Positions 27,871 through 35,338 of a stretch of DNA of 64,000 nt are shown piece by piece. The DNA is from Bacteroidia bacterium (GTDB lineage: Bacteria > Bacteroidota > Bacteroidia > J057): contig JAWPMV010000001.1 of assembly GCA_033391075.1 (NCBI GenBank), positions 4,836,001 to 4,900,000 of the forward strand, read 5' to 3'. Numbering within the stretch: position 1 is the first letter of the stretch; the number at the start of each line of letters is the position of its first letter. The position numbers and the translations under genes are program-made. The notes beneath the pieces are model-generated. The model saw only the letters and a list, made by a program, of their open reading frames with translations, was not told where the DNA came from and did no database searches.

Positions 27871-27919
27871 GTTGTAGTGTTATTGTTCCTTATTAAAAAT
27901 CCAACTATAACACTACAAC
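27871..27919. terminator. Perfect 13-bp hairpin between convergent genes
   Basis: GTTGTAGTGTTAT (27871-27883) pairs exactly with ATAACACTACAAC (27907-27919) around a 23-nt loop. It lies between the ends of the coiled-coil gene and rng, so a bidirectional terminator role is likely. Confidence 0.6.
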
Positions 27920-27940
27920 ACCATAATAGCTGCGCACTTC

Positions 27941-29515
27941 TTATAACTTAATCTCCTCCCCCTGGGAGTTATAATACTTCACCTCAGTGAAAGGCATGGA
28001 ATGATCTTCCTTGATTTTGATCCATTTCCAGTAGGTATGGAACCAGGAAAAGATAATGCTTTTCAAGCCCCCTTTTTTCAAATAGGCAGCTACATAAGGA
28101 TTGACCTTGATGGTCAGCTTTGATTCTTTATTCTGACGAATGAGGAAATCGATATTATTGGAAATATCGTCTGCGATCAGGATAGAAGCCTGAATTTTAC
28201 CGCTGCCATTACAACTAGGACAAACTTCTGAGGTCTGGATATCGATCTGTGGTCTGACTCGCTGACGAGTGATTTGAACCAATCCAAATTTGCTTATCGG
28301 CAAAATAGAATGCTTGGCCCTATCAGCTTTCATAACCTTTTTCAGATGATCGTTCAGGATTTTGCGATTTTCCGACTTTTTCAAATCGATGAAATCAACT
28401 ACAATAATCCCTCCCATATCTCTCAACCTCAATTGACGGGCAATCTCATTGGCTGCCTCCATATTGGTTTTGAGTGCTGTTTCCTCCAGGGTGGCATTGT
28501 TGAGGTTCTTGCTTCCACTGTTTACATCAATGACATGCATGGCCTCGGTATGCTCAATGACCAGATAAGCGCCATTGGGCATAGAAGCGATCTTCCCAAA
28601 GGAAGCTTTGATCTGCTTCTCAATTCCCAAAGACTGAAAAAGCGGAATCTTCCGTTTGTGCATTTTGAGCACTTTCAGAAAATCAGGCTGATGTTCTTTC
28701 AGGTAACTGGATATGTCATTATAGGCCTGCTTGTCATCTGTATAGATGGCATCAAAGCCCTGACTCAACATATCCCGCAAAATGCTGGTTGTGCGATTAT
28801 TCTCGCTCAGCACTTTCATAGGAGCTTTTCCTTTACCCAGAGAACGAGCCATGTCCCACCATTTGCTGAGAATATCAGAGATATCCTTGCTTAGGGTAGC
28901 AGCATCTTTCCCATCAGCCGCGGTCCGTACAATTACTCCAAAGTTTTGCGGACAGAGGCTTTCAGCCAAGACTTTGAGTCTACGGCGCTCTTCGGCACTC
29001 CTTACTTTTTTAGAGACAGAGATGACTTTGGAGAAAGGTACCAGTACCACATACTGGCCGGGCAGGGATAATTCACTGGAAAGTCTGGGACCTTTGGTAG
29101 AAATAGGTTCTTTGACTACCTGCACCAGAACTTCCTGATTGGGTTTAAGTACCTCACCCATTTTGCCGTGTTTATTGATGTCCGGCAGGGTTTTGAGGTT
29201 GACCAAATGGTCTATCTTCCCATTCCTGCTGGAACGGGCCGATTTAATAAATTTTAAAAGTGATCTGACCTGAGGCCCCAGGTCGAAATAGTGTAAAAAA
29301 GCATCCCTTGGATGGCCCACATCTACAAATGCGGCATTTAATCCTGGAACAATTTTCCGTACTTTTCCCAGTACAAGGTCTCCTACAGCAAATCCTTCAT
29401 CTAACTTCTCGTGATGAAGTTCGACAATTTTTTTGTCCTGTAAAATACCAATTCTGAGGCCGTCATCACTCTTGCTGACGATTAGTTCATTCACTTGCTT
29501 TCGATTGTTGCTCAC
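27941..29515 (-). CDS. rng: Ribonuclease G (Rne/Rng family)
   Basis: 524 residues. An S1-like RNA-binding segment lies near the start (GDLVLGKVRKIVPGLNAAFVDVGHPRDAFLHYFDL). The DNase-I-like catalytic domain follows, with metal-binding aspartates in HVIDVNSG and GIIVVDFIDLKKSENR. The zinc-link CPSCNGSG motif near the C-terminus makes the dimer interface. It lacks the long degradosome scaffold of RNase E, so RNase G is the better name. The enzyme cuts single-stranded RNA, maturing rRNA and starting mRNA decay. It is the last gene of a minus-strand group HU - TPR protein - 31-residue protein - rng, an arrangement common in Bacteroidota. Confidence 0.93.
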   Translation of the reverse strand: MSNNRKQVNELIVSKSDDGLRIGILQDKKIVELHHEKLDEGFAVGDLVLGKVRKIVPGLNAAFVDVGHPRDAFLHYFDLGPQVRSLLKFIKSARSSRNGKIDHLVNLKTLPDINKHGKMGEVLKPNQEVLVQVVKEPISTKGPRLSSELSLPGQYVVLVPFSKVISVSKKVRSAEERRRLKVLAESLCPQNFGVIVRTAADGKDAATLSKDISDILSKWWDMARSLGKGKAPMKVLSENNRTTSILRDMLSQGFDAIYTDDKQAYNDISSYLKEHQPDFLKVLKMHKRKIPLFQSLGIEKQIKASFGKIASMPNGAYLVIEHTEAMHVIDVNSGSKNLNNATLEETALKTNMEAANEIARQLRLRDMGGIIVVDFIDLKKSENRKILNDHLKKVMKADRAKHSILPISKFGLVQITRQRVRPQIDIQTSEVCPSCNGSGKIQASILIADDISNNIDFLIRQNKESKLTIKVNPYVAAYLKKGGLKSIIFSWFHTYWKWIKIKEDHSMPFTEVKYYNSQGEEIKL

Positions 29516-29648
29516 TTCCCCTTAGGGGATATAGAAGCTGAAGAAGGACTGGCTGGTACCAAGGTGTAGCAAGCAGGTGATAGACAAAATGTTTAGCTGG
29601 CTCAAAAGAGCCAGCTCTGAATCGCATTAAGTTAGTAAGAACAAAAAT

Positions 29649-29744
29649 TTATTTGTTCTTCTTCTTATGACGGTTTTTTCTCAGACGTTTCTTACGCTTA
29701 TGCGTAGCGATTTTGTGTCTTTTTCTCTTTTTTCCACAAGGCAT
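29649..29744 (-). CDS. 31-residue highly basic protein, AURKAIP1/COX24-like
   Basis: A complete small gene, read on the minus strand from the ATG at 29744 to TAA at 29649. It encodes 31 residues beginning MPCGKKRKRHKIATHKR; about two thirds of the residues are Lys, Arg or His. A good ribosome binding site (AGAGGA) lies just upstream. The MPCGKKRKRHK-ATHKRKKR sequence is a very conserved small protein of Bacteroidota that I associate with the AURKAIP1/COX24 C-terminal domain, whose relatives are small-subunit ribosomal proteins in mitochondria and actinobacteria. Ribosome association here is inference. It lies between the TPR gene and rng. Confidence 0.85.
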   Translation of the reverse strand: MPCGKKRKRHKIATHKRKKRLRKNRHKKKNK

Positions 29745-29764
29745 AAAAATATCCTCTTATTATT

Positions 29765-30613
29765 TTATAATGATCTCTTAAGCGAGTTTGCCAGGTTCAC
29801 CATCTGCGCATTTGCATTTCTATTGATGATTTCATCCAGCAGGCGTCTCGCCTTTTCTTTTTCTCCAATTTGTGCGGAAGCATATGCCAATTGATATCGG
29901 GCATTGTCATTATCTTCTTCCAGGCTTAATACCTTTTCAAAGCGTTGGACTGCCCGGGCAAATTGACCGGTTTGTAAAGAAAACAATCCCAGTTGATAGC
30001 TGGCATCTACATTATCCGGATTAATCTCAAGGATTTTTCGGATTGTAAGAATTCCCTGCATACTGTTCTGTCCTTTTTGGGATTCGATGAGAGCCATACC
30101 CAAATTCATCAGGACTTCCTGATTTTCGGGCTCCACAAGGGAAGCTCGTCTCAGCATATCTACCCTGCGATCTGCGTGTCTCCTAAAAAGACTGGTATCC
30201 TGCTGCACCTTTTCCATTTTCACCGCCTCTGTACTCAGATCGGCTATTTTCCGCAAACTTGATAAAGAACTGTCAGATTCAATCCGCTGAATAGCATAAT
30301 CAGAAGCTAAAGCGAACTTTTTTCTGGCTTGCAAATTTACAACAATTGAATCTAAATATGGTAATTTTTCTTTGCCTTTTCTCAAATTCAAAGAATCTAC
30401 CCAGGGCTGTATGATAGAATCTTTCTCTAATTCAGCCGAAGCAGCCACTTGAGTAGCATTTCCTCCGGCACTTACAGCCAGTTCATCCTTATTATTCAGA
30501 TTTGTCTTGTCAGCAAAGAAAACCCCTGCAAAAACCAGTAATCCCAGTACGACAACTATAATTTGTAAGCTAGAGTTGGAGATTTTTTGGGGGCGTTTTG
30601 CTTCTTCGCTCAT
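29765..30613 (-). CDS. Membrane-anchored TPR protein
   Basis: 282 residues. One membrane helix near the N-terminus (about 13-31, LQIIVVVLGLLVFAGVFFA) is followed by three to four tetratricopeptide repeats in the C-terminal half: EVLMNLGMALIESQKGQNSMQGILTIRKILEINPDN, VDASYQLGLFSLQTGQFARAVQRFEKVLSLEEDN and DNARYQLAYASAQIGEKEKARRLLDEII. TPRs bind protein partners; which ones is unknown. It starts 29 nt after the HU gene ends, so it is probably in the same transcript. Confidence 0.85.
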   Translation of the reverse strand: MSEEAKRPQKISNSSLQIIVVVLGLLVFAGVFFADKTNLNNKDELAVSAGGNATQVAASAELEKDSIIQPWVDSLNLRKGKEKLPYLDSIVVNLQARKKFALASDYAIQRIESDSSLSSLRKIADLSTEAVKMEKVQQDTSLFRRHADRRVDMLRRASLVEPENQEVLMNLGMALIESQKGQNSMQGILTIRKILEINPDNVDASYQLGLFSLQTGQFARAVQRFEKVLSLEEDNDNARYQLAYASAQIGEKEKARRLLDEIINRNANAQMVNLANSLKRSL

Positions 30614-30642
30614 GTATTTAGATTATCCTTGGCAGGCCTTAT

Positions 30643-30927
30643 CTACATGGAAGAGTTTTTCACCTTCTCTACAAATACTTTTGCTGGTTTAAAGCTAGGT
30701 ACATTGTGAGCAGGAATTACGATGGACTTGTTCTGAGAGATAATTCGACCAATTTTTTCTTTACGATGCTTCACTATAAAGCTACCGAATCCTCTTACAT
30801 AGACATTTTCTCCACTGGCGAGGGCGTGCTTTACCACAGTAAAAAATCCCTCAAGGGATGCAGATACATCTGCCTTGTCTATACCCGTCTTTTGAGAGAT
30901 CTCAACAATTACGTCTGCCTTAGTCAC
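30643..30927 (-). CDS. HU/IHF-family DNA-binding protein
   Basis: 94 residues, standard for the family. It starts at GTG (30927), because a stop lies five codons upstream in frame with no ATG between. Landmarks are the N-terminal MTKADVIVEISQKTG helix pair, the GFGSFIVKHRKEKIGR core, and the beta-arm IIPAHNVPSFKPAKVF equivalent (here IVIPAHNVPSFKPAKVF). It bends and compacts DNA as a dimer. In Bacteroidota this gene often lies next to mutY, as here (divergent, 227-bp spacer). Confidence 0.92.
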   Translation of the reverse strand: MTKADVIVEISQKTGIDKADVSASLEGFFTVVKHALASGENVYVRGFGSFIVKHRKEKIGRIISQNKSIVIPAHNVPSFKPAKVFVEKVKNSSM

Positions 30928-30977
30928 GTTTATCTAAATTACTTGTTCCGAAATACTTAGCTTAAAAAGCTGATTGG

Positions 30978-31007
30978 CAAATTTAGCACAATCGTTTAAA
31001 TCACAAA
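30978..31007 (-). promoter_or_regulatory. Promoter for the HU operon
   Basis: On the minus strand, TTTG (31004-31007) and TAAATTTG (30978-30985) are spaced by 18 nt, matching the Bacteroidota -33/-7 pair. The HU start codon lies about 50 nt downstream. Confidence 0.65.
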
Positions 31008-31154
31008 ACTTTTATCCTAAAAACCCTATGAATTTTTTCTGCCAATAATGCTTTTTCTTTTAGTCCTACAAATGAACTACAATTTTGTTGCGAAAATCCC
31101 AACAAAATCCCTCTTTAGCTCTTAATAAAAGAGAAAAATTAACCCAAGCTAATA

Positions 31155-32159
31155 TTGAAACTCGGAGAAAAAGTAATTGACTGGTATAAGGAGCAAGGTA
31201 GAAAAATGGCCTGGCGAGACACTTTTGATCCTTATAAAATCTGGATCGCAGAGATCATTTTGCAGCAAACCCGAATCGCCCAGGGGGAAGCGTATTTTTA
31301 TCGTTTCATCGAGCGTTTTCCAAATGCGAAGGCATTGGCGGAGGCTGAGCAGGATGAAGTTCTCAAGTATTGGGAAGGACTAGGCTATTATAGCCGCGCG
31401 AGAAATCTCCACGCTGCCGCTCACCAATTACAGGAAAATTTTGGAGGAACTTTCCCCGAAGATCATGAGACGCTGCTTTCCTTAAAAGGCATTGGTCCTT
31501 ATACTGCCCGGGCCATTGCATCTTTTGCTTTCGGAGAAAGAGTAGCCGTTCTGGATGGCAATGTTTTACGGGTATTGAGTAGAGTGCTGGGGGATTTTTC
31601 ACCCATTGACCAACAAAAATCCCGAAAAAACTACCAAAAGATCATCGATAGCTGGGTAAAAGATCTGGATTCCCGCTCTTTCAATCATGGCATGATGGAC
31701 ATTGGTTCTGTCATTTGCACTCCCAGCAAACCCGGCTGCCTCATTTGCCCTTTACAGGATCACTGTAAAGCGTATCAAGAAGGCATCACACATTTACTTC
31801 CCGTTAAAGCAGGCAAACTCAAACGCAAAATCAGACACTTCAATTTTCTCCTTATATATAATGAAGCGGGGGAAGTCCTCGTTAGACAAAGGCCTGAGAA
31901 TGTCTTTTGGGGCGGGCTGTGGGAAATCCCCAATGAGGAGATCAAAGCGGAAGACTGGATCCAAAAGAAAAGAGAGAAGGATAGCTATCTCGGAGAAATG
32001 AAACACGTTTTCACACATTTCGACATGCTGATTCACATCTTCAAAGTCTCCCCTGAAAGCAGGGAGGAAAGGGCTGTGGGTCAATTCATTCCTATAGAGA
32101 AAATTCCTATATTTGCTTTTTCACGCGCAGTTTTAAACATATTTGATCGTTATATCTGA
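31155..32159 (+). CDS. mutY: A/G-specific adenine glycosylase
   Basis: 334 residues from a TTG at 31155; no ATG is available because a stop lies at 31140-31142. The HhH-GPD core shows the catalytic Glu in EIILQQTR (E33), the GIGPYTARAIASFAFG hairpin, and the Asp-bearing VLDGNVLRVLSR. The iron-sulfur loop has Cys-x6-Cys-x2-Cys-x5-Cys (CTPSKPGCLICPLQDHC). A C-terminal NUDIX-like domain (about 225-334) recognises 8-oxoG. The enzyme removes adenine opposite 8-oxoguanine. Its stop overlaps the ssb start by one base (TGATG), so the two are coupled. Confidence 0.94.
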   Translation: MKLGEKVIDWYKEQGRKMAWRDTFDPYKIWIAEIILQQTRIAQGEAYFYRFIERFPNAKALAEAEQDEVLKYWEGLGYYSRARNLHAAAHQLQENFGGTFPEDHETLLSLKGIGPYTARAIASFAFGERVAVLDGNVLRVLSRVLGDFSPIDQQKSRKNYQKIIDSWVKDLDSRSFNHGMMDIGSVICTPSKPGCLICPLQDHCKAYQEGITHLLPVKAGKLKRKIRHFNFLLIYNEAGEVLVRQRPENVFWGGLWEIPNEEIKAEDWIQKKREKDSYLGEMKHVFTHFDMLIHIFKVSPESREERAVGQFIPIEKIPIFAFSRAVLNIFDRYI

Positions 32160-32662
32160 TGGCAAAATACGGCCTTAATAAAGTTACCTTAATTGGAAAT
32201 TTGGGAAGGGATCCAGAACTTAAATACCTGGATCAGGGTGTGGCTTTAACCAATTTATGGATGGCCTGTACAGAGTCTTATCGAGATAAAAATGGTCAGA
32301 ATGTTGACCGCACAGAATGGGTAAGTGTAAACCTCTGGCGGTCTCAGGCAGAAATCGCAGCTAAATATTGTCGAAAGGGATCAACGGTTTGTATAGAAGG
32401 TCGCCTGAGTTCTCGTTCCTGGGAAACTCCCCAGGGAGAAAAAAGAAGAGTGATGGAAGTTGAAGGTCGAAGAATCATTCTCCTCGACAGCCGTCCCGCC
32501 GATCCCGCTACTGCCGTTCCCGTAGTAGAGACCCAATCGACAACAAATCCACCTGCAAGTAATCCCATTAGTAGCAATCCTACTGCATCGCCAGTCTCAC
32601 CTGATACCACATCTGAAAAAGCTGCCGATGCTGACAACGAGCTGGACGATTTGCCGTTCTAA
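32159..32662 (+). CDS. ssb: Single-stranded DNA-binding protein
   Basis: 167 residues. The OB fold covers about 1-110 (NKVTLIGNLGRDPELKYLDQG, TEWVSVNLW, GSTVCIEGRLSSRSWE). A Pro/Ser/Thr/Asn-rich linker follows, then the acidic tip DDLPF that recruits replication and repair proteins. It coats single-stranded DNA during replication and repair. It is translationally coupled to mutY and 34 nt before gldE. Confidence 0.95.
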   Translation: MAKYGLNKVTLIGNLGRDPELKYLDQGVALTNLWMACTESYRDKNGQNVDRTEWVSVNLWRSQAEIAAKYCRKGSTVCIEGRLSSRSWETPQGEKRRVMEVEGRRIILLDSRPADPATAVPVVETQSTTNPPASNPISSNPTASPVSPDTTSEKAADADNELDDLPF

Positions 32663-32696
32663 TAATTACTTCAATCGTTAACTTAATTCCCTCCAC

Positions 32697-34067
32697 GTGG
32701 ATCCTGATCCTGAGCTTAGTCAAACCTCTGTCCTCCTTCTGGAGCAATTGGTCTGGTGGCCGGATTTGACCTTACAGTTTTTTCTGTTCGTTATTTTGAT
32801 CTTTATTTCCTTTTTGGCTTCGGGTTCAGAAATCGCATTTTTCTCCCTGACAAAAAAGGATTTGGATAAACTGGAGGAGGAAGATACGCCCTCCGGCAGA
32901 CGAATTTTACGTTTACTTTCCCATCCGGATAAGATCAGTGCCTCAAAAAAACTGCTGGCAACGATCCTTATTACCAATAATTTCATGAATGTCGCTGCCA
33001 TTTTGGTAGCCTCTCAAATACTCAAAGAGTTTCAGCAGGTATATCTGTGGAATGATACCGTCAATTTCTTACTCAATGTAGTAGTGATTACCAGTGTCCT
33101 TCTATTTTTTGGCGAAATCATTCCCAAAGTTTATGCTTCTAAGTACAGCAAAACCCTGGTCCATTTACTTGCCGGACCATTTGAAGGGCTCAAATACTTC
33201 CTCTCCCCTTTCTCCAGACTCCTTATAAAAGGGACACGATTCATTGATAACCGAATCAAACTAAAAGAAACACATACCTCTTTGGAAGACCTCAAACATG
33301 CCATCGAATTGACGACAGATGATGTGGCAGATAAAGAGGAAAAAGGGATTCTGAAAAGTATTGTCAATTTCAGCAACATCCCGGTCAAAAGTATCATGCG
33401 AGCAAGGGTAGATGTCATTGCTTTTGAGCTCAATGAACCTCTGGATGAAATCCTGAATTTAATCAATAAGAACACCTACTCTCGGCTTCCGGTCTATGAG
33501 GAAAATCTGGATAATATAAAAGGAATCCTTCACATCAAGGATCTCTTACCCTACATAAAACAAGACAGCAAAAAACTGGTCCTCAAGGATATTTTACGAG
33601 AAGTCTATTATGTTCCGGAAAGCAAAAAAATTGATGATTTGCTGGAAGATTTCAAGACCAATTATCTCCATATGGCAGTAATTGTTGATGAGTTTGGAGG
33701 AACGGCAGGGATTGTTACCCTGGAGGATGTGATAGAAGAGATTTTTGGAGAAATCAATGACGAATTTGACAGCATGGATTGGGTGTACACCAAAAAATCG
33801 GAAGACACCTATATCTTCGAAGGCCGCATTTCTCTGATAGACGTTAGAAAGATTCTCAACCTTGACGATCAGATTTTTGAAGACGCCCGGGGGGATAGTG
33901 ATAGCCTCGGTGGTCTTATATTGGAGCTGCATGGTAAGATTCCTGAAAAAGGCGATTTGATCTCTTACCAAAATTTCGACTTTATTATCGAAGCTATTAG
34001 CAGGAATCGGATTTCTCAGATCAAAATGGTCATCAAAGAGGAAGAAGAACTGGAAGAAAAATCATGA
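32697..34067 (+). CDS. gldE: Gliding motility-associated protein GldE (DUF21/CBS/CorC family)
   Basis: 456 residues from a GTG at 32697. Three to four N-terminal membrane helices form a DUF21/CNNM domain (about 20-200, ASGSEIAFFSLTKKDLDKL). A CBS pair follows (about 205-340, PVKSIMRARVDVIAF and YSRLPVYEENLDNIKGILHIKDLL; VIVDEFGGTAGIVTLEDVIEEIFGEI) and then a CorC/HlyC C-terminal domain (RISLIDVRKILNL onward). The family is known from metal-efflux proteins. In gliding Bacteroidota the gene directly before gldD is called gldE and supports motility and T9SS function. The stop overlaps the gldD start as ATGA. Confidence 0.92.
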   Translation: MDPDPELSQTSVLLLEQLVWWPDLTLQFFLFVILIFISFLASGSEIAFFSLTKKDLDKLEEEDTPSGRRILRLLSHPDKISASKKLLATILITNNFMNVAAILVASQILKEFQQVYLWNDTVNFLLNVVVITSVLLFFGEIIPKVYASKYSKTLVHLLAGPFEGLKYFLSPFSRLLIKGTRFIDNRIKLKETHTSLEDLKHAIELTTDDVADKEEKGILKSIVNFSNIPVKSIMRARVDVIAFELNEPLDEILNLINKNTYSRLPVYEENLDNIKGILHIKDLLPYIKQDSKKLVLKDILREVYYVPESKKIDDLLEDFKTNYLHMAVIVDEFGGTAGIVTLEDVIEEIFGEINDEFDSMDWVYTKKSEDTYIFEGRISLIDVRKILNLDDQIFEDARGDSDSLGGLILELHGKIPEKGDLISYQNFDFIIEAISRNRISQIKMVIKEEEELEEKS

Positions 34068-34660
34068 AAAAAACCACCCATCTGATACCAGGCTTTATTT
34101 TCGTCTTGCTTGGACTTTCCATTTTTATCACTTCTTGCGAAGAACCGATCAATCAACCTCGTAAATATGGTTTTCCTCGTATGGAACTCCCCGAAGGATT
34201 TGGCTATAAGACTTTCAGGAATGAAAGTTGTCCCTTTACCTTCGAATATCCGGACTATGGAGAGGTAAGCAGAGATATGGGAGATTCCTGTTGGGTAGAT
34301 ATCAACTTCCCATCCTATGATCTTACCTGGCATTTCACCTATCGCAATACAGAAGAAAGCAACAAAAGTCGCGGGCAACATTTTGAAGAGTACCGAAGAC
34401 TGATATATAAACATTCCTCCAAAGCCTCCCATATAGAAGCCAATCCCATGGAAACTCCTTCAGGAAAAGGGACCTTATTTGAGATATATGGCGAAGTGGG
34501 TACCCCTCAACAAATCTTTCTATACGATCCGGCAGAAACAGACATCATGATGATGTCCTTCTATTACCAAACCGCCACAGAAAATGATTCCCTGGCCCCT
34601 CTCACCATTTATATGAAAGAAGAGGTGCAAAAGATGTTGAATACGTTTAGATGGAAATAG
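34064..34660 (+). CDS. gldD: Gliding motility lipoprotein GldD
   Basis: 198 residues. The signal peptide ends in a lipobox (FITSC). The mature part carries the GldD pattern: PRKYGFPRMELPEGFGYKTF, CPFTFEYPDYGEV, CWVDINFP, and a C-terminal MMSFYYQTATENDSLAP segment. GldD is essential for gliding and for T9SS-dependent secretion in Flavobacterium. Here it is translationally coupled to gldE at the end of mutY-ssb-gldE-gldD, matching the classical order. Confidence 0.93.
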   Translation: MKKTTHLIPGFIFVLLGLSIFITSCEEPINQPRKYGFPRMELPEGFGYKTFRNESCPFTFEYPDYGEVSRDMGDSCWVDINFPSYDLTWHFTYRNTEESNKSRGQHFEEYRRLIYKHSSKASHIEANPMETPSGKGTLFEIYGEVGTPQQIFLYDPAETDIMMMSFYYQTATENDSLAPLTIYMKEEVQKMLNTFRWK

Positions 34661-34663
34661 GTA

Positions 34664-34740
34664 CGTGTTCTGGTGTTTAAGTATTCTGGTGTTCTTGTAT
34701 AATTTTCGAGAGCACAAGAACACTGGCGAACGAGAACACG
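34664..34740. terminator. Nested hairpin after gldD
   Basis: The outer stem is CGTGTTCT (34664-34671) with AGAACACG (34733-34740). The inner stem is GTGTTCTTGT (34689-34698) with ACAAGAACAC (34714-34723). It closely resembles the hairpin at 3866-3922 and begins 4 nt after the gldD stop. Confidence 0.55.
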
Positions 34741-34750
34741 CAGCAGTTAC

Positions 34751-34924
34751 CTACGGTAACAATGGATTTGAAATTTCCGGTAGTTTGTCGATATCCACCT
34801 CAGCGATATCTCCGATAGAAGTTTGAAGCTCATTTAAAAACTCAAAGTCTACCAAAGCATCCACTGTCAGTACAATTAGTACTAGAGAGATCAGGATGAC
34901 TAGTATGTTTCGTAGACGTTTCAT
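34751..34924 (-). CDS. 57-residue single-span membrane peptide (hypothetical)
   Basis: A small open frame with an ATG at 34924 and a TAG at 34751. It has a basic start (MKRLRN), one hydrophobic segment of about 17 residues (ILVILISLVLIVLTVDA) and an acidic C-terminal half (DIAEVDIDKLPE). The positive-inside charge pattern is that of a real membrane peptide. Its 3' end faces gldD across a hairpin of the kind seen between other convergent genes in this window, which supports it. There is no strong ribosome binding site and I know no family. Confidence 0.45.
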   Translation of the reverse strand: MKRLRNILVILISLVLIVLTVDALVDFEFLNELQTSIGDIAEVDIDKLPEISNPLLP

Positions 34925-35338
34925 GGTCAGATCAGATCATTCGTTTGTTGTAATAGTGTCTAAAAGATAATTGAGCGTTGGTTTGTGTTTGTTAGTAAGA
35001 CAATCTAATTGCCGTTTTCCATACTTCCCCTCAAAGAAAAAGAAAATTAAAATCAATCGCTCTAAGGGTTTTCCGGTAATTATTTCTCTTATGACGATTC
35101 ACAAAGGCAAATTGCTGCAAGGAAGTATAAAAAATATCACAAAAGTATAATCAAGTGTAATAATTCTATCCCTTCTAAATGATATAAAAACCACAATACC
35201 ATTAAAATGGTTTAAACATGGCATTTTTTGCATATAAAAAATGTAAGCCTTTTGTGATATTCGATCATCCTTTTGTGATCATCTTGTGATCTCCCAAATC
35301 GAAATTCGTCTTGATACTTAACACATTTAGCATTTAAG
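34925..35338. other. AT-rich promoter region with TTGTGAT direct repeats
   Basis: About 410 bp without a credible gene. It is very A+T-rich. Three TTGTGAT repeats occur at 35252-35258, 35273-35279 and 35284-35290; the first two extend to CCTTTTGTGAT. Spacings are 21 and 11 bp, about two turns and one turn of the helix, so they face the same side of the DNA. They are a candidate operator for the repeat-protein gene that begins 48 nt downstream. Confidence 0.5.
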
